NCBI GenBank assembly: GCA_000514715.1
Contig: AZWL01000004.1
Location: 1 to 64,000, forward strand
DNA: 64,000 nt
Origin: Streptomyces sp. CNH099
Lineage (GTDB): Bacteria; Actinomycetota; Actinomycetes; Streptomycetales; Streptomycetaceae
Reading direction: 5' to 3'
A program made the position numbers and the translations under genes. The first letter of the stretch is position 1, and each line of letters begins with the position of its first letter. Below are positions 26,207-33,968 of this stretch, in pieces. The notes beneath the pieces are model-generated. The model did no database searches. It saw only the letters and a list, made by a program, of their open reading frames with translations, and was not told the origin of the DNA.

Positions 26207-27465
26207 AGCAGTTCCTTGTGGTGGCGGGCGACTTTGGCCAGGGCCGCGGCGTAGGCGTCGGCGAAGGCGGAGTCCTCGGGGCGGTGCCAGACGGGCAGCT
26301 TGAGCGTGCTGGCGTGCACGCGCGCGGCGCCGCGGCATTCGCCAGGAACGGGGTCCTGCGCGCCAGGGTAGTGGGGGATCATCTCCCGCGGGGCGCGGAA
26401 GAGGGGGTGGTCACCGAGGGGGCGGGTGGAGCCGGGATGGTCGACTGCCATGGCTCCTTCCGCATGGACCGCGGCCAGGAATCGGGCCAGGGGCAGGCCG
26501 CCGAGTGCAGCCGACTCGTACCGCAGCGGCAGCGCGTACCAGGATGCTCGGGCCGCTGGGTCGAGGCGGGGTGTGCGCAGGCCGGGCACGTTCTCCAGAA
26601 CGGCGCAGATGCGCTCGGCGCAGGTGGCCCGTCCGGTGAGGTAGCCCTCCAGGCGGGGAAGTTGGGCGCGGGCCAGTGCGGCGGCCAACGGGTGGATGCG
26701 CAGCTTGAGTCCTTGGCCGGTGGTCGCGAACTTCGCCAGCGGGTGGCCGGAGGGGATTTCGGTGCGGCAGCGCTTGTTGTACTGGCCGTGCAGCAGCAGC
26801 CGATAGTACAGCTCGGTGTCGTCGGTGGCGACGAAGCCGCCCTCGCCGGCGGACAGCGGTTTCGGGCCGTTGAGGCTGAAGGCCGCTGCCCGGCCGTACG
26901 TGCCGACGAGCCGGCCGCCCCAGGAGGCGCCGTGGGCGTGGGAGCCGTCCTCCAGCAGGATCACGTCGTGCTCGCCGGCGAACGCGGCCAGAGCGTCGGC
27001 GTTCTCGGGCAGCCCCCACAGGTGTACGGCGACCAGGGCCTTCGTACGGGGGGAGACGAGCCCGGTGGCAGCGTCGAGGTTCAGTTGCCCGTCGTCGTCG
27101 ACGTCGACGAGGACGGGGCGGGCGCCGAGGTGTAGCAGCGGAGTGGCCGTGGCGTGGAAGGTCAGCGCGGGGACCAGTACTTCGTCGCCGGGGCTGATGC
27201 CGGCGGCGGCGTACATCGAGTGCAGTGCGGCGGTGCCGGTGCAGGTGGTGACGACGTACCGGACGCCGAGCCAGGTCGCCAGGGCGTCCTCCAGTTCGGC
27301 GACGATGCCGGCGCGGCCGGGGATGGACACGGCGTCCATCAACTGCCGGGTGACGGCCTCGATGTCCCGGCTGTCGATCGGCGGCCACGCGAAGTGCCCT
27401 CCGCGTGTGGTGATCTCCGGCTGCCCTCCGAGGAGGGCGAGCGAGGCGGTGGAGGAGTTGTTCAC
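26203..27465 (-). CDS. DegT/DnrJ/EryC1/StrS family PLP aminotransferase
   Basis: 420 residues; the GTG at 27465 overlaps the oxidoreductase stop (GTGA). Family blocks: TCTGTAALHSMYAAAGISPGDE, VLVPALTFHATATPLLHLGA (cofactor and substrate-binding region), LLEDGSHAHGA and SLNGPKPLSAGEGG, where Lys202 should bind PLP. This family transaminates keto-sugars or keto-cyclitols. The N-terminus before MDAVSIPGRAG is typical of the group acting on non-nucleotide or inositol-like substrates, but that is weak evidence. It is translationally coupled to a Gfo/Idh dehydrogenase that could supply the keto substrate. Confidence 0.92.
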   Translation of the reverse strand: MNNSSTASLALLGGQPEITTRGGHFAWPPIDSRDIEAVTRQLMDAVSIPGRAGIVAELEDALATWLGVRYVVTTCTGTAALHSMYAAAGISPGDEVLVPALTFHATATPLLHLGARPVLVDVDDDGQLNLDAATGLVSPRTKALVAVHLWGLPENADALAAFAGEHDVILLEDGSHAHGASWGGRLVGTYGRAAAFSLNGPKPLSAGEGGFVATDDTELYYRLLLHGQYNKRCRTEIPSGHPLAKFATTGQGLKLRIHPLAAALARAQLPRLEGYLTGRATCAERICAVLENVPGLRTPRLDPAARASWYALPLRYESAALGGLPLARFLAAVHAEGAMAVDHPGSTRPLGDHPLFRAPREMIPHYPGAQDPVPGECRGAARVHASTLKLPVWHRPEDSAFADAYAAALAKVARHHKELL

Positions 27466-28472
27466 GGCAGGTACTCCTTGGGGGCGGCGGGGCGGGCGGT
27501 CGCGGCGGAGGCGTAGGCCGCGGCCAGGAACGCGGCGTGCGCCCGGTGGGCCTCGGGCCCGGACGGGTTGGGGCGGGTGCCGTCCAGGACCCGGCAGAAG
27601 CAGTCGATCTGCGCGGCCGCGGCAGCCGGCCATGCGGGCTTGCGGATCAGCGACTCGATCTGCTGGCCGGCCGGGTCCAGCCGGCACACGCGGCCCCGCT
27701 CGACGATCACCTTGCCGCGGGTGCCGGTGATGCCCATGGCCTCGCTTTTCGGGCCGCTGGAGCGGGAGATCAGCAGCGAGCCGTACAGGCCGGAGTCGTA
27801 GGACAGGTGCACCAGCGCGGTGTCCTCGGCGTCGTAGTCCGCGTGCGGGGCGGCCGCCGTGGAGAGGTCGGCCAGGACGCGGTCCGGCAGGCCGAGATAC
27901 CAGATCAGCAGGTCGATGAGGTGGTAGCCCATGTCCATCAGCGCCCCGCCGCCGGCGAGCGTGCGCTGCCCGCGCCAGCCTGCGGAAGGGTCGGGGCAGC
28001 GGAAGGTGTAGCGGCCCTCGACGAGGTACGGGGTGCCGATCTGTTCGAGCAGTTGCAGCGCGGCGGTGTAGATGGGGTGGAAGCGGCGCTGGACGGTGAC
28101 CATCAGCACGATGTCCGCCTTCGCGCAGGCCGCTGCCAGCTCAGCAGCCTCGGCGGGGTTGGTGGCGAAGGGCTTCTCCTTCATCACATGCACACCCGCC
28201 GCGGCGCAGGTCTCGATCACCTGCCGTCCGGCGTGGTGCGGCACCGCGGCGATGACAAAGTCGGGCCGCACCTCGGCCAGCATCCTCACCAGGGAGGTGT
28301 AGCCAGGCACGCGCCAGGAGACGGCCTGGCCCCCCACGGCCGTCTTATCGGTGTCGCAGACCGCCACCAGCCTGGCGAACTGGCAGTCTACGAGCGCCGG
28401 GAGGTGATCCTCCCGGGCCTGGGAGCCCAGGCCCACCACCGCTGCTCTGCGCAGCGTCGTCTCGGTCCTCAT
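27462..28472 (-). CDS. Gfo/Idh/MocA family NAD(P)-dependent oxidoreductase
   Basis: 336 residues from the ATG at 28472, with GGAGG at ideal spacing. The Rossmann motif AAVVGLGSQAREDHL is at the N-terminus; MKEKPFATN (catalytic Lys near 99), VTVQRRFHPIY and MGYHLIDLL (the family G-x-H-x-x-D) follow. These enzymes oxidise or reduce sugar or cyclitol hydroxyls. As the first gene of a three-gene coupled operon it would make the ketone that the DegT-type aminotransferase aminates. An XRE-type regulator is divergent across a 182-bp promoter region. Confidence 0.92.
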   Translation of the reverse strand: MRTETTLRRAAVVGLGSQAREDHLPALVDCQFARLVAVCDTDKTAVGGQAVSWRVPGYTSLVRMLAEVRPDFVIAAVPHHAGRQVIETCAAAGVHVMKEKPFATNPAEAAELAAACAKADIVLMVTVQRRFHPIYTAALQLLEQIGTPYLVEGRYTFRCPDPSAGWRGQRTLAGGGALMDMGYHLIDLLIWYLGLPDRVLADLSTAAAPHADYDAEDTALVHLSYDSGLYGSLLISRSSGPKSEAMGITGTRGKVIVERGRVCRLDPAGQQIESLIRKPAWPAAAAAQIDCFCRVLDGTRPNPSGPEAHRAHAAFLAAAYASAATARPAAPKEYLP

Positions 28473-28654
28473 GTGCGGCCTCCTCCGGTCAGCGGGCTGG
28501 CCGCCCGCACGGCCCAGAGCACCGCGACGCGGAAGGTTCAGCCAGAGCCGTCTGCGGTCCGCGCACACGGATTACACGGGGCGTAAACGGATTGCAACAG
28601 ACTGCTTCGGCAGGCGGGTTGCAGGGGACAATCCACTTCGGCAGGAGGTGGTCC

Positions 28655-30046
28655 ATGGACGCCCTGGACAGCTCGCATCCGCTGTGGCACACGCCCGCCA
28701 TGCGCGACGCCCTCGCCCGCCGCGATGCCGGCGCGATCGTGCGCCTGGCCCGCCGCGCCGCCGACGTCACCCTCACCGACCTGGGCCAGGCCGTCGGCTA
28801 CACGGCAGCTTCGCTGTCGCGGATGGAACGCGGCCAGCAGCCGATGCGGGACATCGACCTCCTCACGCGCATCGCCGGCCTCCTCGGCATCCCACCGCAT
28901 CTGCTCGGCCTGGCGCCGCGACACGATCCAGCGACGGCCGCCTCATACGGCTCCGCCGCCCCGTCCGTCGCCGATAGCCTGGGCCGGGAGCCGATCGGCG
29001 AGGAGGATGAGGAGGATGAGGACCCGGTGCGACGCCGCAAACTCCTGGCCCTAGCCGGGGCCACCACCAGCGTGATCCTCGCCCCCGCGACGGCCACCGC
29101 AGCACCGCGGCCGAGCCTGTCCGGCCTGGAGGATGTCCTCCTCTACCGCAATACGCCGCCCCTCACCGCGCCAGAGCCGACACCGGCCGCGGTTGCCGCG
29201 TCCCTCGACGCCGCACGCCGCGACTTCGCCACGTGCCGCTACGACCGCCTCGCCCGCGTGCTGCCCGGTCACCTTGCCCTCGCCCAGGCCCTCGCCGGCA
29301 CCGGACACCCCGAGGCCAGCGCGACCGCGGTCGCCGAGCTGTACAACATCGCCACCCGGCTGTGCATCAAGATGGGCGAGGACGAGATGGCAGCAGCCAC
29401 CGCCGACCGCGCGCTGACCGCGTGCCGCGGCGGCGCAGACCCGCTGACCACCGCGGAAGCCCACCGCATGGTCTCCTCCGTCTGGCGCCGAGCCCAGCAC
29501 TACACCCGCGCCACCGACGTCGCCGTGACCGCTGCCCAGCAGCTCGCTGTCGGCAGCAACGACGCCGCCGTGCTATCGGCGAAGGGCAACCTGTACGCCA
29601 CCGCCGCCTACACCGCGGGCAAGCAAGGCGACCGGCACCTGGCACGCGACCTGATCACCGAAGCCGGCGCCACCGCGGACCAGCTCGGGCACGACGCGGT
29701 CACCGGCGGCGCGGTATTCGGCCCCAGCCAGGTGACCTTGCACCAGATCTCGATCAGCTACCTGCTGGGTGACGCCGGCACCGCCATCGAACACGCCCGC
29801 AGGATCCGCCCGGCGACCCTGCCGACCCCAGAACGCCAGGCCCGCTACTACGTCGACGTCGCCCGTGCATTCGACCAATGGGGCAAGCACGACCGCTGTT
29901 ACAGCGCCCTGCTGGCCGCCGAGAAGGCAGCCCCCCAGGCAGTCCGACTCGGCTCCGTACGCACCATCGCCGCCAGCCTGATGCGCCACGACCGCCACCT
30001 GCCCGGCATCCGGCTTTTCGCAGCCCGCGTCGGCGCCCTCGGCTGA
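28655..30046 (+). CDS. XRE-family regulator with C-terminal TPR-like region
   Basis: 463 residues from the ATG at 28655, with AGGAGG upstream; an earlier in-frame ATG at 28592 lacks one. The HTH lies near residues 35-80 (TDLGQAVGYTAASLSRMERG). A very acidic stretch (GEEDEEDEDPVRRRK) is followed by RRRKLLALAGATTSVILAP, which resembles a Tat signal but is internal; it is a recurring feature of this streptomycete regulator type. The C-terminal ~270 residues are helical, Ala-rich and TPR-like. Divergent to the oxidoreductase-aminotransferase-Nudix operon, it is the likely local regulator. Confidence 0.85.
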   Translation: MDALDSSHPLWHTPAMRDALARRDAGAIVRLARRAADVTLTDLGQAVGYTAASLSRMERGQQPMRDIDLLTRIAGLLGIPPHLLGLAPRHDPATAASYGSAAPSVADSLGREPIGEEDEEDEDPVRRRKLLALAGATTSVILAPATATAAPRPSLSGLEDVLLYRNTPPLTAPEPTPAAVAASLDAARRDFATCRYDRLARVLPGHLALAQALAGTGHPEASATAVAELYNIATRLCIKMGEDEMAAATADRALTACRGGADPLTTAEAHRMVSSVWRRAQHYTRATDVAVTAAQQLAVGSNDAAVLSAKGNLYATAAYTAGKQGDRHLARDLITEAGATADQLGHDAVTGGAVFGPSQVTLHQISISYLLGDAGTAIEHARRIRPATLPTPERQARYYVDVARAFDQWGKHDRCYSALLAAEKAAPQAVRLGSVRTIAASLMRHDRHLPGIRLFAARVGALG

Positions 30047-30242
30047 ACGGTCGCTGAGTCGGCGAGTACACCGATGCCGGGTGGCATCACCGCACCGCCC
30101 TCACGATCTCTTCCGGCTCCCCCGCCCGGGAGCGAGTTCTTCACTCGCCGAGCGCAGTTGTCGGTCACCCGCCTCCCCGCCGCCACCTCCTGACACCCCG
30201 GTCCGCACCCGCCTTGCACCCGCTCAACTTCGGATCGGGTGA

Positions 30243-30268
30243 GTTACTCCCTGGATTAGGATAGTAAC
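30243..30268. promoter_or_regulatory. Inverted repeat in AT-rich promoter of the DUF5753 gene
   Basis: GTTACT (30243-30248) and AGTAAC (30263-30268) form an inverted repeat with a 14-bp spacer, inside an AT-rich island (30240-30290) that stands out from the surrounding sequence. A TAATTATAG stretch follows. It is about 60 bp before the regulator start at 30327, so an operator or promoter role is plausible. Confidence 0.4.
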
Positions 30269-30326
30269 TTTCTGTAATTATAGCGGGGTTGAAGTTCCGG
30301 CAGTGACACATGAGAGGTGGCCGGGG

Positions 30327-31175
30327 ATGGGGAATGCGGGCAGCGGCGGGGTGCACGGGAGCGAGCCGGAGGTATCGGACTCCCTGAAGACGTTCGGGGC
30401 GGTGCTGAAGGTGCTCCGGGAGGAGGCGGGGCTGACGCAAGAGCAGCTGGCGGAGCAGTTGGGGTACTCCGCGGACACCGTCGCGGGGGTGGAGCAGGGA
30501 CGGCGGTTTCCGTCGCAGCAGCTCGTCACGCTGTCGGAGGAGGCTCTGGGGGAGTTCGCCGCGAGGGTGCTGAAGGCGACGCGCAGGAGCCTGACGAGGA
30601 AGGCGGGCCTGGCGTCAAGGTTCCAGAACTGGGCTTCGATCGAGGAGGAGGCGCTCACCCTGTACGCGTACGAGTGCCGAACGGTTCCGGGGCTGTTGCA
30701 GCCCGAGCCGTACATCCGGGCGCTCTTCGGTACCGGACTGCCACCGATGACCGAGGAGCAGATCGAGCGTCAGGTAGCGGCACGGCTGGAGAGGCAGGTC
30801 GTCCTCGATGAGCGGCCGAACACGTTCTTCGGCTTCATCATCGAACAGGCGCTGCTGGAGCGGCAGGTAGGCGGTGTGGAGGTCACTCGCGTCCTCCTCG
30901 ACCACCTCTTGGCGCTAGGTGAACGGCACCACGTCGAGATTCAGGTGATGCCGCGGCGCATGGCAAACCACGCCGGGGGAGACGGCTCCTTCTACCTCGC
31001 TGAGACCGTTGACCACAAGTGGCTTGGCTACTCCGAGGGACAGCGGTCGAGCAATCTGATCAGCGGCCTGGCCGATGTGGGTATGCTCCAGCAGCGCTAC
31101 CGGAAGTTGAGTTCCCAGGCGCTCAGCCACGAGGCTACCGTGGAGTTGTTGAAGCAGATGCGAGGAGAGCTATGA
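30327..31175 (+). CDS. Helix-turn-helix regulator with DUF5753 domain
   Basis: 282 residues from the ATG at 30327 with GAGAGGTGG upstream; a GTG at 30303 is the alternative start. Residues 25-75 are an XRE HTH (LKVLREEAGLTQEQLAEQLG, YSADTVAGVEQGRRFP). The rest is the DUF5753 ligand or partner domain (RFQNWASIEEEALTLYAYE, VPGLLQPEPYIRALF, IEQALLERQVGG, VQVMPRR-like IQVMPRRMANHAG). This family is paired with DUF397 proteins throughout Streptomyces (WhiJ/BldB-type systems). The next gene, overlapping by four bases, is such a partner. Confidence 0.93.
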   Translation: MGNAGSGGVHGSEPEVSDSLKTFGAVLKVLREEAGLTQEQLAEQLGYSADTVAGVEQGRRFPSQQLVTLSEEALGEFAARVLKATRRSLTRKAGLASRFQNWASIEEEALTLYAYECRTVPGLLQPEPYIRALFGTGLPPMTEEQIERQVAARLERQVVLDERPNTFFGFIIEQALLERQVGGVEVTRVLLDHLLALGERHHVEIQVMPRRMANHAGGDGSFYLAETVDHKWLGYSEGQRSSNLISGLADVGMLQQRYRKLSSQALSHEATVELLKQMRGEL

Positions 31176-31363
31176 GCACGATCGGACCGGACTGGTTCAA
31201 GAGCAGCTACAGCGGAACGGAGGGCGACAACTGCATCGAGGTCGCCGTCACCCCACGCGCTGTCCATGTCCGTGACACCAAGGACAGAGAAGGCGGCCAG
31301 CTTTCCGTTACCCCCACGGCCTGGGCCGACTTCGTGGCCTTCGCGAAGGCCGTCGAACTCTGA
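31172..31363 (+). CDS. DUF397 small protein, partner of the DUF5753 regulator
   Basis: 63 residues, ATG at 31172 overlapping the regulator stop (ATGA). The domain is complete: WFKSSYSGTEGDNCIEVAV, VHVRDTKDREGG, LSVTPTAWADFVAFAK. DUF397 proteins act as partners or antagonists of the adjacent XRE/DUF5753 regulator in developmental or antibiotic control. Confidence 0.93.
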   Translation: MSTIGPDWFKSSYSGTEGDNCIEVAVTPRAVHVRDTKDREGGQLSVTPTAWADFVAFAKAVEL

Positions 31364-31453
31364 GCCCTTCGCCCGCGCGGCCTCCCCGGCCGTCCGGGCC
31401 CCACGGGGCCCGGCTCTATCCGGCGCCGACGACGTCGGCCGTGAGGGGCAGTA

Positions 31454-32116
31454 ATGGGCCAGGGCAGCCGCGGTGAGCTGATCCGTCGGCTCGCCGAGGC
31501 GGTCGGGTCCGTCACGGCCGCGCACCCGGTGCGGGTCGCCGTCGACGGGCCGCCCGCCGCCGGCAAGACCACGCTGGCCGACGAACTGGCCGTCGTCCTG
31601 CGGGCGGAGGGCCGGGAGGTCATCCGCGCGACCGTCGACGACTTCCTCTTCCCCCGTGCACAGCGCTACCGGCGCGGCCGGTACTCGGCGGAAGGCTGCT
31701 ACTTCGACGCCCACGACCGCGCCGCGCTGTGCCGGGTGCTGCTCGATCCGCTCGGCCCGGGCGGACACCGGAGGTTCCGGCACGCGGTGTACGACAGAGA
31801 CGCCGACGCCCCCTCCTCTCCGCCGGAAACGACCGCCGCCGCGGACGCCGTGCTGCTCTTCGACGGCGTCTTCCTCCTACGCCCGGAACTGGTCGACCGG
31901 TGGGACCTGCGCATCTTCGTGTCCGTCCCGTTCGAGCAGACGGTGCGTCGCGCCCTGGCCCGGGATGCCGCCGACGCCGCCGACACCGAGCGGTCCTGGC
32001 GCCACCGCTACCTCCCCGCCCAGCGGCTGTACGTCGCCACGGCCCGCCCGACCCGCCGCGCCGACATCGTCGTCCACAACGACCCTCTCCGGCGACCGGC
32101 CTGGGAGGGGGTCTGA
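31454..32116 (+). CDS. P-loop nucleoside/uridine kinase-like protein
   Basis: 220 residues from the ATG at 31454, preceded by GAGGGG. Walker A is VAVDGPPAAGKTTLAD near residue 28; ATVDDFLFPRAQRYRRGRYS and EGCYFDAHD follow at the substrate-binding position of uridine kinases, then LLFDGVFLLRPEL and IFVSVPFEQTVRRALARD. This fits the uridine/cytidine kinase-like superfamily common in Streptomyces. The exact substrate is not known. Confidence 0.85.
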   Translation: MGQGSRGELIRRLAEAVGSVTAAHPVRVAVDGPPAAGKTTLADELAVVLRAEGREVIRATVDDFLFPRAQRYRRGRYSAEGCYFDAHDRAALCRVLLDPLGPGGHRRFRHAVYDRDADAPSSPPETTAAADAVLLFDGVFLLRPELVDRWDLRIFVSVPFEQTVRRALARDAADAADTERSWRHRYLPAQRLYVATARPTRRADIVVHNDPLRRPAWEGV

Positions 32117-32228
32117 CAACCGCTCACCCCCCGCCCGGGGTGCCCTCCCCGGGCGCGGCGTCTACCCTCTACGCTCGGACGGCCCGAAAGGGCTCCGGGG
32201 GCCGGGACGGTACGGGACGGGGTGCGCG

Positions 32229-33038
32229 ATGGCCGGCGTGACGGGCAGCGGCGGGGGGCGGATACGCACGTACCGCGGACACCTCGGGAGCCTGGTCTTC
32301 CTGACGCTGCTGTGCGTCGTCTTCGGCGGCCTGCTCGTCTTCTTCGGCCTGCTGTTCGTCCTGGGCGCCGGCGCGCACGTCGCCGTCGCGATCCCGTTCT
32401 GCGTCCTCGGGGCGGGCCTGTTCCTGCTGGCGTTCTGCGTCGTCCGCGGCGTGACGTTCGTCGACGACGACGGCCTCACGCTCCGCTGGCTGCGTACGAG
32501 GCGGTTCGCCTGGGGCGACCTCGTCGCCGTCGAGCTGGAGCACAACGCGCCCGCGTCGGCCGAGCGCAAGCGCCCCGTCATGAGCGTCGTCGTCTACACC
32601 CGCGACGGGCGCCGGGTGTCCCTGCCCAACGTCATCGACACCCGCAGCCTGTCCGCCGGCCGCGAGGTGCGGGTGATCCGTGAGGTGTGGGAGCGGCGCC
32701 GCGGCGCGGACTGGACGCCGCGGCCGGAGGTCGCCGAGGCCGCCCGGGCCGAGGCCGATGCCTCGGAGCACACCCAGAACGCGCTGACCGACTCCTTGGG
32801 CTGGGGTCTCGCCGCGGTCCGCGTGCTGGTCTTCTGCGTGCTCGTCGTCGCCGTCCTCTTCCTCGCCACCGGCAACGCCGACTCCCTGCCGGACATCCCC
32901 GGCGCGGTCCTCGCGGGGGTCTTCGCCACGGTGTTCCTCGCCCCGCTCGCGGTCGCGCTGGCGGGCCGGGCCGCCGCCCGCAGACGGCGCGGCGACGGCC
33001 CCGGCGCCGGGCGGGAGTCCGGGGAACCGCCCCGGTGA
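32229..33038 (+). CDS. Membrane protein with PH-like domain
   Basis: 269 residues from the ATG at 32229. Two N-terminal hydrophobic helices (LVFLTLLCVVFGGLLVFFGL; VAIPFCVLGAGLFLLAFCVV) are followed by a bacterial PH-type domain (TFVDDDGLTLRWLRTRRFAW, GDLVAVELEHN, RRVSLPNVIDTRSLS) and two more helices (VRVLVFCVLVVAVLFLATG; VLAGVFATVFLAPLAVALAG), then an Arg-rich tail. The Shine-Dalgarno is weak. Function unknown; similar proteins are widespread in actinomycetes. Confidence 0.75.
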   Translation: MAGVTGSGGGRIRTYRGHLGSLVFLTLLCVVFGGLLVFFGLLFVLGAGAHVAVAIPFCVLGAGLFLLAFCVVRGVTFVDDDGLTLRWLRTRRFAWGDLVAVELEHNAPASAERKRPVMSVVVYTRDGRRVSLPNVIDTRSLSAGREVRVIREVWERRRGADWTPRPEVAEAARAEADASEHTQNALTDSLGWGLAAVRVLVFCVLVVAVLFLATGNADSLPDIPGAVLAGVFATVFLAPLAVALAGRAAARRRRGDGPGAGRESGEPPR

Positions 33039-33051
33039 GACGGGCCGGGCA

Positions 33052-33080
33052 CAGGAGCCGGCGCGGGACACCGGCCCCTG
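33052..33080. terminator. Probable bidirectional terminator
   Basis: CAGGAGCCGG (33052-33061) pairs with CCGGCCCCTG (33071-33080) with one A-C mismatch and a 9-base loop, between the convergent PH-domain gene (stop 33038) and M23 peptidase gene (stop 33112). Confidence 0.5.
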
Positions 33081-33111
33081 CGGGACCCGGGGAGTGGTCA
33101 GCGGACGGTGT

Positions 33112-33921
33112 TCAGCAGACCGGGACGCCCGGGAGCCTCGCGTCCGGGTGGTCGATGTAGATGTTGGAGACGAACCCGCGCTGGTCGCGCAGCCGGCTCC
33201 ACCAGTCGTTCGTGTAGCCCTCGGCGTGGACCACGTCGCCCTGCTTCTGGCACTCGACGTACACCGGCGTCGGCCCCGGCAGGGTCGTCACCACCGCGGC
33301 GTTGAGCCGTGCGTCCGCGCGGACGCGCACGCCGGTGCCCCAGGTGGTGAAGTTGGTGTTGCCGCAGTTGTCGCTGCGCAGGTGGTACTGGCCGTACGAG
33401 CCCGGGTACGCCAGCGCCGTGCCGTTGATGCGGATGTTCTGGCCGACGCCGTTGTAGAGCTGCTCGTAGTGGATGTGCGCGCCGGAGGAGTTGCCGGTGC
33501 TGCCCGTGACGCCGATCTGCTGGCCCTGGGCGACCGACTGGCCGTTGGCGACGGAGAACGACGCGAGGTGGAAGTAGTACGTCTGCCAGCCGCCGCCGTG
33601 GTCGATGACGATGTAGTTGCCGGCGCCGCCCGCCTGGTAGTGCCGGGTCGCGGTGCCGGCCGCGGACGCGACCTGCGGGGTGCCGGCGGTGCTGCCGCCG
33701 TCGGAGCGGATGAAGTCCAGCGCGCGGCGTACCTCGGCGCTGTGATGGCTGTACGTCCACTGCTGGCCGCAGGGGAACGGCGCCTTGAAGTTCGGCGCCA
33801 GCGCGGGCCGTACGTCGGCCTGCGCCGGCGCCGCCGCGGTCAGGCCCAGCAGGGCCAGCAGCGCCGCGACGAGGACGGTCGCGGTCCGCCGCGCGGATCG
33901 GGGAACGGGGCTGTGGAGCAT
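33112..33921 (-). CDS. Secreted M23 family metallopeptidase with C-terminal SH3-like module
   Basis: 269 residues, ATG at 33921 with GGAGG upstream. A signal peptide (RRTATVLVAALLALLGLTAAAPAQA) ends near residue 34. The catalytic domain shows HHSAEVRRALDF, YYFHLASFSVANGQSV and GAHIHYEQ; the zinc-binding H-x-H motif is intact. The last ~85 residues (GVRVRADARLNAAVVTTLPG to the terminal LPGVPVC) are an SH3-like module strikingly similar to the end of the next gene. It likely cleaves peptidoglycan cross-bridges outside the cell. It lacks the N-terminal coiled coil of divisome M23 regulators. Confidence 0.88.
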   Translation of the reverse strand: MLHSPVPRSARRTATVLVAALLALLGLTAAAPAQADVRPALAPNFKAPFPCGQQWTYSHHSAEVRRALDFIRSDGGSTAGTPQVASAAGTATRHYQAGGAGNYIVIDHGGGWQTYYFHLASFSVANGQSVAQGQQIGVTGSTGNSSGAHIHYEQLYNGVGQNIRINGTALAYPGSYGQYHLRSDNCGNTNFTTWGTGVRVRADARLNAAVVTTLPGPTPVYVECQKQGDVVHAEGYTNDWWSRLRDQRGFVSNIYIDHPDARLPGVPVC

Positions 33922-33968
33922 CGGGCGGCCTCCTTCGGTGGGGGCAGGGGGGTGGGAGGGTGGCGCGT

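Noticed and set aside
30073..30088. Small hairpin GATGCC/GGCATC after the XRE gene
   Set aside because: A 6-bp stem alone is too weak to call a terminator in GC-rich DNA.
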